Shown: one piece after another, positions 9,005 through 20,975 of the stretch
Position numbering within the stretch: position 1 is the stretch's first letter
How the letters are laid out: each line of letters begins with the position of its first letter
Assembly: GCA_951230915.1 (NCBI GenBank)
Contig: OX579636.1
Location: 24,549,567-24,613,566 of the forward strand
Reading direction: 5' to 3'
DNA: 64,000 bases
Origin: Antitrichia curtipendula
Taxonomy: Eukaryota > Streptophyta > Bryopsida > Hypnales > Leucodontaceae
Program-made: the position numbers and the translations under genes
Notes under the pieces: model-generated
Database searches by the model: none
Told to the model about the DNA's origin: nothing
What the model saw: the letters and a program-made list of their open reading frames with translations, nothing else

Positions 9005-10879
9005 TAGGGTTGCTTCACACCATGGCCTACCATAGTATGAACCCTCCAAGGGCCAAGTTCAAAGTTCAAATTTAGGCCTCTCAACTTGGATGGCCAAAGT
9101 GTGAAGCCTCCAAAGGCCAAGCCCAAAGTCCAAACTCTTAGCAATGAATTCCCATCTATCAATTTAATGGTTGAGATCTTATCATAAGTTGACAACCTCT
9201 CAGCCATAGTTTGGGGCTCCGTTTTTAGTCGACCCAAACTTCCTTTGAGAATTCATCGCCATGTAGGTAGTTGGAGAGTGATGACCTTTAATGGTTATTT
9301 GACTAATTATGGACACATCCATAGTCCAAAAATAAATCGGCCTCTTGCCGATAAAGTAGAATCCAATGTTTTGTGTGCAATAAGCAATGAATGAAAATGA
9401 ACGCAGTGGATACATGAAGTGAAATACCATAATATATCGAGAATGATAGAGTACAGAGCTCATAATTAGCTATGAAACAAATGAAACAACCAATTGTACA
9501 AGCTATTAACAAGTCGGACCAGAAGTCTTGGCACACTGTCGGTTGTCGTCCGATACTCCGCACCAACGAGAAAATTGCAATGACTAAACTAGCTAAGTTG
9601 CCTAAACTATCAAAACAGACTAAGACAATCATTTGTTGCTAAAAGTGCAACACACTTTACATTTGCCTCATACACTAACTACATTCGCTACAATGAAATA
9701 TGTGGAGAGTATCAGCTAGCAGTCGATATCCCATAAAGGTCATGAAGAACCTCATAATAGCTCCTGAAAGTAACAAAGGCGATGAAGGCGGTACAACTGA
9801 TTTGGGTGATGTAGTTGATGAAGGCGATGAAGCTATAGAATGTGTACCACATCCATCGATACAATTGGAGAAGGATATCGTCTGTCAGCCCATACCAGAG
9901 AGAGGTAGCTACCAAAATATAGCCTTCCAATGTCGATTGCCAGCCAATATGCCAGATATTATTGTGTATTAAACGCACCGTGCTATCACCAGGATAATCT
10001 TGTTTCAGTGGACTCTACGTGGATGACTACTTTACTTATTCTCGTTTTGGGTCAGGAAGGGAGTAGCTTCATATTTGCAATCTTCTTATTCTGTGCATTC
10101 ACCATTTATCATTACTATTGGTTGCCCGTCGACACAGTTAGCGTATGTAAGTAGTGTGATATTGGCTATGACATTTTTAGTCATTCATTTGTCGTCTAAC
10201 GTCTGGTCTTCTATCATTGGAATCGCAAAAGATTTGTACTTTTTTGTTTTGAATATAAATGAAGCTCCTTTGTAGGCAATTTTTCAACTGCTTCTATTTA
10301 CTACACTCCTAGAATGCTGAATTTTCTAGCTCCAATGTTGCCTATATTGTTTACATATGAGTGCACACATACCTTGGACCCTCTTATTGGCTGCCAACTG
10401 ATACATGTAAACAAACTCGGTTTGTCTAGTGTTTAGGATTTGGAAATGAAATGATATGAATGATAAGATTTGTATTAGGGATCCATCCTTTGTTTTGGTT
10501 TCACGGTTATAGGCATCTCTTTTTGTATCACAATGTCACGTTTGCAACTAAATTATTTTACTACTTTTAATATCTATTAAAATCAAATTGGTCTTCATGA
10601 ATCAATTTTGTTAAACAAGCAGTAGAGTTGGACAATGTGTTGGTGGTCCGCCAACACTTTTTCATCATTTTAATCACATTCTTTTTTTTTTTTAGGTAAT
10701 TATGGACTATGAATTTGTCCATATTTGGTGTAATTGTCCATAATTAGTTAAATATGGGTTCTTTGGACTTGTGCCTTCTAGTGTGAAGGGTCGAGAGGTC
10801 AAATTGTTGGTTTCTTGAAATATGATTGGTGGAAATCCATGGCCTCTCGATCTTTGGCCACAATGTGAAGTGGCCCTTA
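9005..10879. mobile_element. candidate 1.9-kb DNA transposon with long inverted repeats
   Basis: The left block (9005 to about 9327) and the right block (about 10697-10879, reverse complement) share both their outer ends and their inner ends. The outer ends compare as TAGGGTTGCTTCACACCATGGCC against TAAGGGCCACTTCACATTGTGGCC in inverse orientation. The inner ends carry ACTAATTATGGAC and ATAGTCC in opposite orientation. The 1.4-kb interior has only short frames and no transposase motif, so the element would be non-autonomous. No target duplication was identified, and the arms differ in length (about 320 and 180 bp). Confidence 0.4.
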
Positions 10880-10955
10880 GGCTAAGAGTAAACTTAACCC
10901 TAGTACAAAACTCAAACAGAGCACCAAACTCCATCATACACACAGTTTAGGTGCT

Positions 10956-11895
10956 TTAATTTCTAAAGTCCAAAGGCCATTTTTTTTGTCAAAAAACACT
11001 CAAAAACACTATTTGTGCTATGTTTGCCCAATAAAACATAGAAAATGTCTTTCTTAAAATTAGACCATAGGATTCTATACTTGACTTGTCTCAAATCATG
11101 AGGTAAAAATTTCATAAAGTTTGACCATACAAACTAGAAGATATTAGGATCCAAAGTTGGAAACGAAAAAATTTGAACATTATCATGCAATTTTAGATGA
11201 CTTTGATTGCCATTTGTGAAAATGTTTTCCACTACAAACTTTGAATTTAAAGAATTTTTTGTTGAAAAATTGAATTGAAAGTCTTAGAATTAAAAAAAAA
11301 AGACAAAAAAAGACTCATGACTTCATTCTTTAAGAAATTGTTAAGTAGAAGTAGGTCAAAATTGAATGAAAAACTAAATTGTTAATAGCTCTAAAATGGA
11401 ATTGAAAAGCAATAATTCCAAAAGTGAGATTGTTCCAAAAAGCATGCTTGACCCTTTCAAACAATTTTTTTGAAAAAATTGGAAAAATTGCATTCAAAAA
11501 TGAATCCTATAAGTTATGTTTTGAAGAAGACACTTAGATTGCCCCCAAAACAAGATTGTCCATAACTGTCTCATTACTAGTTCAAATAGAATGAATCATA
11601 GCTTCACATATAGACAAAAATCAAATGTTTGAGAATAAATTAAATTAAATTGATTTTGACTTTTTGTGATTTGGGAGGGGGGCTACCCGCCCACCTCTAT
11701 TTTCAACTTATTGTGCCACAACTTTTGCTCCCAAGCACCGAATGAGCCCACCCAAAGCTTATATTCCCACGAAGCTTATGTGTTTTTCTAGCTCTTCAAA
11801 AAGTTTTAGAAAATTACAATGAATATTGAGACCGTATGAGCCCACCCGAAGTTGTATTTTGGCCCTTGTAGGACCAATGGGACTTTAGGGGTTAA
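10956..11895. mobile_element. TTAA-bounded element 1
   Basis: Ends are TTAATTTCTAAAGTCCAAAGG (left) and the inverse of TTAACCCCTAAAGTCCCATTGG (right), with the shared core CTAAAGTCC. It is 940 bp, AT-rich and non-coding. It belongs by its ends to the TTAA/CCC family described in the findings; the left end is diverged. Confidence 0.45.
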
Positions 11896-11934
11896 GGAGT
11901 TTATTTTCAAACTCCAGCTCATTCATGTGTGTAA

Positions 11935-11966
11935 AAATAAAAATAAAAATAAAAATAAAAATAAAA
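11935..11966. repeat. (AAAAAT)n microsatellite
   Basis: About five copies of AAAAAT, perfect. Confidence 0.7.
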
Positions 11967-12193
11967 ACTCTGTCTCATTCATGTGTGTAAAAATTAAAAT
12001 TAGAATTAAAAAATTCGGCTCATGATCCCTCAATGCACATACTTTAGAATTAACTCTATTGTTTTAAAATAATGAACTGTCTTACCTCTCAGCAAGGACC
12101 GTCTCGTCTACCCATGCCTGGCTAGTTGAACGACCACCAAACAGACACTTCCGTCATTCATGATGGTCTTTACTCATCAAAGTTTGTTTATTA

Positions 12194-12551
12194 CTCCCTC
12201 CGTCCCAAAATGATCTTCCTATTACACAAGATGTTATAGATTAAGCTCAAAAAGAACTATTTTTTCAAAAAAAATTGACTTATGAATAGAGTTTGATGTC
12301 CTCCTATTGTTCTGAAATTTTGAGTTTTAAATTAGTTTTCAAAGTGTGGTTTCAAAGTGCTTGAAAATTGAATTTTTGAGGCATTTTTGAAGAGCACCGG
12401 TGGCCACTCACTTGATGCATGGGATTGGTTAGCATGCCCATGCTTTTGGACTATGTACAAGTGTCACTAGCTCCCTTTCTCCTCCAACAAGAAGATCATT
12501 TTGGGACACTAAATAAAGGTCAATAGGAAGGTCATTTTGGGACGGAGGGAG
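12194..12551. mobile_element. Stowaway-like MITE (Tc1/mariner type)
   Basis: A 358-bp element flanked by TA at 12192-12193 and 12552-12553. Its 30-bp terminal inverted repeats match at 29 of 30 positions and begin CTCCCTCCGTCCCAAAATGA, the classic plant Stowaway terminus. The interior is AT-rich without a transposase, so it is non-autonomous. The excellent TIR match suggests fairly recent insertion. Confidence 0.9.
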
Positions 12552-12685
12552 TACTATTATGGAATTAAGAAAGACATTCAATTTATGGTGCTTCGTGGTG
12601 CTTCGGGGAAACTGGTATGTCCCCCCGTAGCCGAGTGATATTGACTTTTGGACAATGGAAGTGCCACTTGAAGCCATGTTTACTT

Positions 12686-12885
12686 TTTTTTTTTTTTTTT
12701 TCTTTTTTTTTTGGCACAAATAAAGGGAACCTTTACTGCAAGAAGAAAATACAAGACCCCAACCGCAAACGGCCTGGGGGGTGAGAAAAAAGAGAAAAAA
12801 AAGAAAGGAAAAAGAGGCAAAGCAGCAGCACGCCAAAGGCGGCACAAGACGCGCGCCCGTCCTGGTGCGCGGGAGCTAGGGGGGT
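12686..12885 (-). mobile_element. poly(A) retroposon (SINE or truncated LINE) with target duplication
   Basis: The 15-bp direct repeat AAGCCATGTTTACTT occurs at 12671-12685 and 12886-12900. Between them lie about 200 bp that start on the + strand with a long T tract, which is the poly(A) tail of a - strand insertion. The body is GC-rich (GCGCGCCCGTCCTGGTGCGC), very unlike its AT-rich surroundings. Target duplication, tail and size indicate LINE-machinery retroposition. No tRNA-like head or reverse-transcriptase reading was recognised. Confidence 0.8.
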
Positions 12886-12900
12886 AAGCCATGTTTACTT

Positions 12901-15367
12901 TCACTTCGACTACCATATGTTGGAATAAGATTCATTAAATCCCATACGAAATCATTTCTTTGGAGGTTGAATATCTTTTCATTAACTCAATACAGAATTT
13001 TTAAGAATTCCATTTCACAAGATTTGGAATATTTCAGAGAGCTTTACCGTGGTACTCAAGGCGTTATCAAATCTTTCTTGACCTTTAGTATTAGATTCCT
13101 CCAACTTAGTAAGTTAGCAAAAGGATTGGTTTAGTTTCAATCCCTTTCAATGAACATGGTCTTTCTTCGAGGGGGAGAAAGGACTGAGTTTAGTAAGCTT
13201 ATGTATTCCATGAATTTTTTTACATTTATAAACCGGTCACCTAAGTATGTATATTATATTTCATTTTTCATCAGAGTTCTTTTGAGGATTTCAAATTAGT
13301 TTTATTCATATTTTCTATACTATTCAATTATGTTACATTGCCATACGCTGTTGTCAAAGTATAGTAATATAAAAGAAAGTAATTTTCTAGTTTTATAATT
13401 CATAAAAACTTCAAAAATCAATAACTTTCATCTTGTAGGTCCAAACACCATGAAACTAGCTAACTTTGAACTAGCTAACTTTGAATTAGTCACTAGGGTT
13501 TTCCAAACGTTGATTTACAGAAAGTAATATGGGAGACAATGGCATTGTTTTGAAATTTATTAGAATGTTTTGGATTGATTTTCCAATAGGGATGGATTAA
13601 CTACCTAGTGTAGAGAGACTACACTACTGATTTGAACAACAATTGGGTTGTAGGACCAAAGTTTAAATTGCAATAAAATAGTGGACTCTAAGAAAATTCC
13701 AACTTTCAAATTTGAGCTAAAACTAGAATTGATAAGTGTCATTTCATTAGCTCAACTCAAATTTAGAAAATATAATTTTTATGGCTAAAATTCAAATTAA
13801 GAACAAAGAGCTAGAAGTTGCCCAAATACACTACAAAATGATCCATAGATTAAGCATATTCTTTTGTAAAAAAATCAATAATATGATAATGAAAAAAAAT
13901 TCAACACCATCCCTTAAAAAAAATTTAAAGCAACTCCCACTAGTAATTGGATGAAGAATTGTTATATCTATCTAAGGCCAAAAAACAACCATACAAGTGT
14001 TTCAAGGTTTCAATTGGGAGGCTAGCAAATTGTAGGTATTAGTCTTTAATTAGCAACCATACTCTTTACTTATGCCACTTTTATAGTTAGAACTTCTTCT
14101 TCTATCTAAGTGTTAAGAAAACAAAAATATGAAATGAAAGGATTGGTGGATCCCAACTAATGAAACTAATGTGTTTTGATGGCAGAAGTAGAAGAATGAG
14201 TTGTTTGCTAGGAATGGTCAAACTATTTTTTTTAAATGGGGCCTCAAGAAGGTTGTCAGATCTTAGACCAACAATGCAAATACAACAAATAAAAAATTAA
14301 TTAATTTGGTTAAACAAAATTCTTTTGAAAATCTTATCATCATATGGGGATATGATAACACCAGAATATGAATTGCCCTTTGTCTCCAAAATAAATAAAA
14401 ATTTAATCCAATAGGCATATGATATTCTGTCAAGTTTTGGTATTTCTTTTAAATTTAAATTTGAACATATAGTTTTTTTAATAATGGATGCTCATTCTAA
14501 AGTAAAAAGAATGTGACAAACACTAAAGAGAGCATTATAATTTCTTTTGAACCCCATTGTTTACTGTGAAATTGGACAAAGTAACTAGGATACCATTAAT
14601 ATTTCATATTAGTTCAAAGTGTGTTCCTTTATTTTGAATGCATAATGAGGTAGAGTTTCTAGAAGCTCAAAATCAATTAATTCAAATTCTCTCCTAAGAT
14701 TGTGTACCTTTATTCATACAAAAATAACAAAAGGCCAAAAAAATATGAAAGTTAATATGCATGCTTGTGTGGGCCACAAGAGTGAAGTGTATGAATACAA
14801 ATGAGCACTGCGGAATTTAAAAACGAACAAAGTACTAGCATCTTGTTTCTCAAAGGTGTTCAAACACGTTCCGAAAAGTGTTGAAATCCTCAAAACTATA
14901 GTACAAAACTATTACAGTTGTCTTAATCACCGTAGATTACACGAATGAATATGACATCATCCATGTCTATAGGAATCTAAGAAGAGGTGCAAGCAACATC
15001 CGATGTAGGTTTTACATCATCTTCACTGTCTTCTATCACGACGACATCGCCAGCATGCCGTTGTGGATCATTCAAAACAATACTTACCATCAAGTAAACT
15101 ATTGAATGAAGAAACCTTGAATACATTTAAAATGAAAAAACAAAAAAGTTGAAGAACACGTGAATAAAACAAACACATGGAACCACATAGTCACATGTCA
15201 CTCCTTCTCAAGGGTTGTTTAAGATTGCTGCCAGTCTCTGTCGTCCCAAGTCAGTGAGCCATGGACCAAGATTGGTGTACTAAAAAAAAATTTGCATCCC
15301 ATCATCCATGTTTACAAAGTTTGGTTCCATCATGCACTTCTACAACATTGAGACCCTGGTGTATTCC
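12901..15367. other. AT-rich intergenic, nothing recognised
   Basis: No open frame above background, no recognisable repeat boundary and no RNA gene were seen. Confidence 0.4.
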
Positions 15368-15370
15368 ATT

Positions 15371-16515
15371 CACTAGAAGAAAACATGTCCGGCACAACCG
15401 ACTACTATGCAACTAGTGTCCTATACAACTATCTTGCAATTGTAATCCTCTCTATTAGCACAAAATCTAATGTAATTGTTTTACATCATTGTTCTACAGC
15501 ATTTGTACATTATTTTAATCGCAAAGCAGTCAATCTGTAGTTGCAAAAAACGACTAGGAAACAACTAGGAAAAGATTGCAATTGTAAAATGACCATAGTT
15601 GTTTTCTAGATCTTTCTAGTCGTATACTAGTCATTTCTTGGTCATTTCCTATAGTACTAGAAAATTCAGCTTTTCTATTGATTTGGTTGCATAGATTTGA
15701 TTCACTCTTCTATTGATTTGGAGAGTAATTTGTTAATTTGGATAGAAATCAATAGAAAAGCGAACCAAATGAATGCGACCAAATGAACAACAAAATTGAA
15801 TTTTCTAGTAGTGAAGCTAGTTGTTTCCTAATTGCTCTTAAGTCATACACTAGTTGTTTCTTAGTCGATTTCTAATTGTTTCCTAGTTGCTTCCAAAATT
15901 CATTTTCATTTGTCTTGTATCAATTGTCCCATATCAATTGTAAAGAGTACCATTAGGTTGGACATACAAAACTTGTAAGTTGTTGTAGTTTCATGCAATG
16001 AATTTTGTTGGTAGAATTCTAAGACTTCTACAATTTATAGATTTCTATAAAGCATAGATTTCTAAAATTTGTAGATTCTTACAATCTATGAAAACCAAAA
16101 AATATTTAAAATCCAAGAAATTTTAAGGTATCCTAAACCAATGAAATCTATTGAATACTAGTATTTGAATTTGAAATCTAGGAAGAAAACAGATCTGAAA
16201 TTCAAAAATCTAGAAAAAATCTAGTTCTAAATTTCAAAAATTTAGACAAAGGTAGATATGAAATTTTGAAATCTACAAATCATTGATATTAATAATGTAA
16301 AATCTACAAATCTACAAGCCGCAAACAAATTGCAAATGAGTCACACATGAGGCGTAACTTTTGCAATTGCTACACCTTTTTCGTAGATTTTAGGGTGACC
16401 ATTGCAACTATAAGTTTCCGAATTATCACTAGTCGCAAACCAGTCACAAGTGTCCTATGCAACTAAAAAACTAGTTGTATGGTGTGGTTGCAAAACCCCT
16501 TATTTTTTTCTAGTG
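15371..16515. mobile_element. non-autonomous CACTA (En/Spm-type) element
   Basis: It begins CACTAGAAGAAAACATG and ends with the inverse, TTTTTTTCTAGTG. The 3-bp target duplication ATT lies at 15368-15370 and 16516-16518. CACTA termini with a 3-bp duplication define this superfamily. Subterminal DNA on both sides contains many short ACTAGTTG/CAACTAGT and TGCAACTA motifs in both orientations, as expected for transposase-binding subterminal repeats. It is 1145 bp with no transposase frame. A nested palindromic stretch, with CTAGAAAATTCA near 15656 and its inverse near 15812, lies inside. Confidence 0.8.
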
Positions 16516-16518
16516 ATT

Positions 16519-17795
16519 CAACCTTGACAAATAGGTAGAACCCATGAAGCAAAAGGATAAATTGACTAGATCATAGCATGGGCAAAAGTGTGTCGGGAAG
16601 TATACTTTGGAGTTGCTTTTTCAATTTGTATCTACAGAAAATGGCAACTCTCTCAATGAAGTTTTTGTGGATCAAAATGACCCGTTTTTTGGCGAACAGG
16701 GTATCGTATTTCATGTACTCCTTAACGCCTTCTTTGATCTGCTAAAGAGTTGCATTGCGGTAGACAAAGCCAAAGTGATCTTCACCTCTATCTTTAATGC
16801 AGTACCCCAACATGCCAATGAAATTGTGCAACCTAATGTTTTAGATTGTTCTATTGAGAATGTAGTGCCCCACTGGTGTTGCGACAACTTTATTCTATCT
16901 AAGGTAAACCTTAACTCGTTTGCTAACAATGGTAGTGGATGGTGCCATAATGCAACATACCATCTAGAGATGGAGTCTACAAAGTGTCCCACCTCTTTCA
17001 ATGGAACACAACCCACTAATGCAGTCTATTTCAAGGAAGTCTTCCATTTTTCAAGTACTCTAAGGGTATGTCAGAGCTGCCTACAGAAATGGTGATGCTT
17101 AGATCCAATTATTTTGGTGGTATTGGTGGGATTTTCCTTGAAGATTTTTTAAGAACTTCTTTGATGTCAGTGTCTTATACAAAAAAAAGAATTTGCTAGA
17201 CCTTGTATTTATGGAATGCTAACATCCAACTACATACGTAGCACGAGAGTGTGTTTTTTAGGAATTCTTTTAACAACATTTTTTTCACAGTTGTTTGCTT
17301 TTTGGCAGTGTTGTGGATAGGTGCAAAACTTCCAGGTCCTCGAGAGACTCCTTGGGACACATGTTGGGCATGCCATCATTGAGTGTATCCTTCCCCAAGC
17401 TGCTCCTTTTGAAATCTATGACATGGGAGGCCCGATGACTAAGATGGGCACACACGTAATGCAGAAAACACAATGAAGGAAAAACGGATTTAGTGTAGTA
17501 CACTCTTATTTCCCATTCAGAAATTGAGACTTACAGAAATCTTGAAAGAAACATTGCTAATTGCTATCTAAACTTGTTGTACCCTAAAATTAATCCTCAT
17601 TGTATATGCCTTCCTCTTCCAACACATTGTCTTCACAAGAGTAGCCTAAATCTAACCCTCATATTAATACTAAATGAGAAGGAGTTGTCATCTGCAATTA
17701 CAACATAGAGAGGAAACTATTCCATCAAAGCAATACCTTGGGAAGTAAAGCGCTAGAAAAACTCTACTCCAGCGCCAACGTCCAATGGGCAAAGA
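16519..17795. other. intergenic, unexplained open frame, no supported gene
   Basis: A 162-codon + frame at 16607-17095 overlaps a 101-codon - frame. Neither has recognisable motifs, and both may be remnants of a transposon polyprotein. Nothing else was seen. Confidence 0.3.
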
Positions 17796-18078
17796 AATCA
17801 AGACCTGTGGAGCATGTATTTGAGACTCATCAACTCGCAACTTGCAAGGCACAATATGATCAAACAAGCATCAAACGAATTCAATACCTTAGTGTTGCTC
17901 TCTCCTAGCCGCACTACTCCTCGGATTACTCCTCAATAGCACTAGTAAAGGAGATTAAGACTTGTGGAGCATCCATTTGAGACTTATCAACTCGCAACTC
18001 ACAAGGCACAACAAGCATCAAACAAAATACCTCAACATCAATATTTTAGTGTTGTTTTCTTTTAACCGCACTACTCTC
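17796..18078. repeat. 155-bp tandem duplication
   Basis: Copy 1 (about 17796-17938) and copy 2 (about 17951-18078) share AAGAC.TGTGGAGCAT, TTTGAGACT.ATCAACTCGCAACT, CAAGGCACAA, AAGCATCAAAC and the ending CGCACTACTC. The duplication is diverged by substitutions and small indels. It is not coding. Confidence 0.7.
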
Positions 18079-18712
18079 CGAATCGCATCGCCAGTAACTC
18101 ACCCTAGTTTGACGGCTAGAAAACCCTAATTTATAACCCGTGGTTGTGATTCAATAGTTGTGAATCAAATCAATGGCAGAGGATTTATTTTCAACATTTC
18201 ATCTATCGGCCAGAAAGGGGGCAACTTTTTTCCAAATTTCATCGAACAATAAAGGATTTTCTAGTTTGGGGGGGCGGGGGACTCGGAGGTTGAAGTGCAT
18301 CTTTTCATCATATAGCAGCATCTAACAACTTTACTTTTCTACAATGACAATGAGCTAAATAAAGTGTAATAAATGTTGTTTTTCTTCAAAATATAATAAA
18401 TGCAAAGAAGTGTAAAGGAAAATTATGTAAAATTTATTTTTAAAAATCTCATTGGTTCATAAGAAAAGTGAGTGCTAAGCAAAGTATAAACACTTATACA
18501 TAGTAACCCCTCTACAAAGTAAATGGATTAGAAAAAACCTCGGGCCTTTGGAAGACCACCAAAAGTGAACAAACCAATCTATTAATTGAAAATAGGCTTG
18601 TAGCGCAGTACATAGTCAGATTTTTTGACTTTTGCGAAGACGCCAAGATTTAGTAATGAGTGTGTATAGCAAATATCTATTTAATAATCACCCGCATCAG
18701 AATACAAGGTGA

Positions 18713-19533
18713 TTAACCCCTAAGTGCCTAAGCCTTTCCAAGGGTGTTTTTCCTATGAAAAAAGAGCATAGGAGAGTAGTTATCCCCCATGAAGCAAAAT
18801 TTATTTTTTTCAAAATCTGACCGCATAGATGTTTCTAGAGCTTGCTTGTTAGCATGTATACCAATTTTGAGTATAAAATTCAATAGGAGTTGTGAGATTA
18901 TAACAAAAGAAAAGTATGCATTCTATTTTTAGTGTGCTGTCCCTCCCCACTATGTTGCTGAAATTTGCATATAAAAGTTTTTTGGGATGGGAGGTGACAT
19001 GAACAACTACAAATAGTGTTAGTACACTAAAATGCACTTTCAAAAAACTTAATTTCACATGAAAAGCTATCAAACTCATTATACACTCGACCTTGTAATT
19101 GTTGGAATGCAATTTTGTTTGATAAGTGGAAATTGCAAAAAACTCCAAATCAACACTTGCATGTTTAAATTTTCAAACGGTGAAAATCACGAAAACACTT
19201 TACTCTTTCTATTGGGACCCTTTTCAAAGCAAATGAATATGTACAATTTTTAGATCTCAAATCAAGTGAAATTAATGAGCTTTGTTCAAAACCGAGAAAT
19301 GAAGTAAAATTGACAAGCTTTACTCTTCACTAATGGTACATATATGTAGTTGAGGACCTCTAGAAAATCAAATATTAACCTTTTTCAGTGAAAAATGAAA
19401 GTTTTCAATAGTTAACCCTCAAAACTGCCCGTAAAATTTTTTAAAACGGTCAAACGTTTTTAATTGCCCACTGCAAAATGAGCCTGAAATTTCAAGTCGA
19501 CCATATATGGTCGCCCAGGCAGTTAGGGGTTAA
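18713..19533. mobile_element. TTAA-bounded element 2
   Basis: An 821-bp element with ends TTAACCCCTAAGTGCCTAAGCC and the inverse of TTAACCCCTAACTGCCTGGGC; 11 terminal bases are identical after and including TTAA. It is AT-rich without coding capacity. It is closely related along its length to the element at 19762. Confidence 0.7.
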
Positions 19534-19761
19534 TTGGCAAGTGAAACAAATTAAGTCAAATTTAGCAAAATGAAATGGCTTTTGAATCTAATTGTCAAAA
19601 TAATTAGAAACACTAATGAATATGAACTAGCTTCATAAGCCACTTAGTTTAATGTGTCTGAAGTTGAAAAGAAGAGCTATTTATATAAGTGGGGTAGTAG
19701 TAGGTAAAACAATCTATGTGGGGAATGTAAATTAGAACTAATGGAGTACAACTGCTTATAG

Positions 19762-20583
19762 ATAAATCCTAAATGCTCAAGCCTTTTGAAGTGTATTTTT
19801 CCTATGATAAATGAACATGGATTTATAGTTATCTTCAATGAAGTAAATTAATTTTTTTTCAAAATCTAGCCATACAAATGTATAAAGAGCTTGCTTAATA
19901 GAATTTTTAACAATTTTGAATGTGAAATTGCATAGGAGTTGTGAGATCATAACAAGAAAAATATATATTTTCTATTTTTAGTATATTGCCCCTCCCCACA
20001 ATGTTTCAAAAATTTGTGCATAAAAGTTTTTTGGGGATTGGAGGTAACATGGACAACTACAAATAATATTAGCACACTAAATTGCACTTTCAAAAAACTC
20101 AATTTGACATGAAAAGCTATCAAATTCATTAAACAATCCACCTTGCAATTGTTGTAATACAATTCTTTTAAAGAATAGAGATCACAAATAATTACAAATT
20201 AATACTTGCATGTTTAAATTTTCAATAGTGAAAAATCATGAAAACATTATACTCTTTCTATTAAGACCATTTTCAAAGCAAATGGATATGTATAATTTTT
20301 TAGATCTCAAATCAAGTGAAATTGGCAAACTTTGCTCAAAGGCGGGAAATGAAGTAAATTTGCAAGCTTTACACTTCACTAATGGTGCACATATGCCTTT
20401 GAAGACCTCTCAATATTCAAATATTTTAATTTTTTAGTGAAAAATGAAAGATTTCAATAGTTAATTCTCAAAACTGCTTGTAAATTATTTTTAAATGGTC
20501 AAAGGAATTTAATTGCCCATACCAAAATGAGCCTGAAATTTTAGATTGACTATATATGGTCGGTTGGGCATTGAGGGGGTTAA
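19762..20583. mobile_element. TTAA-bounded element 3, sister of element 2
   Basis: At 822 bp it is almost exactly the length of element 2, lies in the same orientation and has ordered similarity throughout: TTTTTCCTATGA, the GCTTGCTTa block, GGAGTTGTGAGAT.ATAACAA, CACTTTCAAAAAACT and GACATGAAAAGCTATCAAA. The left end is decayed (ATAAATCCTAAATGC); the right end is GCATTGAGGGGGTTAA. The two copies start 1049 bp apart. Confidence 0.65.
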
Positions 20584-20599
20584 GTGAAAAGCAGAAATT

Positions 20600-20975
20600 G
20601 TGTTCAAAGTAGAATTTCAAACCTCCTGTAGGCACAATAGAATGTTTTTTTTTCAAAAAAATCTGAACTAAAAAAAGTTGGAGAATCAATCTAGTTTTCA
20701 TCTCCAAAAATCCATTTGTCTTTGAGACTCTAATAAAAAGTTATGGACAAAATTCGGAGAGGAAGTTTGAAAATGTCAAAAAAAAAATTTCCAATCCCTT
20801 TTAGAAATTTTTCCATAACTTTTTATTGAAGGCTTTAAACCTCAAAAAGATTTTTTTTGAGATTAAAACTAGATTGATTCTCCAATTTTTTTTAGTTCAA
20901 AGTTTTTTTGAAAAAAGTTATTCTACTATGACTAAATGAGGATTGAAATTCTACATCAAACATCATTTTGACATT
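20600..20975. repeat. long foldback (hairpin-forming inverted repeat)
   Basis: The left arm (20600-20748) and right arm (20811-20975) are inverse complements over most of their length. They share TTGGAGAATCAATCTAGTTTT, TTTTTTCAAAAAAA, GAACTAAAAAAA and AATAAAAAGTTATGGA. The loop is about 60 bp. If transcribed, it would fold into a hairpin of about 150 bp. It abuts the right end of element 3. Confidence 0.75.

Noticed and set aside
12429..12916. - strand frames with Lys- and Phe-rich runs
   Set aside because: They cross the Stowaway element and the poly(A) tail of the retroposon; the runs come from the homopolymer.
16607..17095. 162-codon + strand open frame overlapping a - strand frame
   Set aside because: No motif, no homologous-looking block and AT-rich codons; probably a transposon remnant or chance. 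Not called as a gene.
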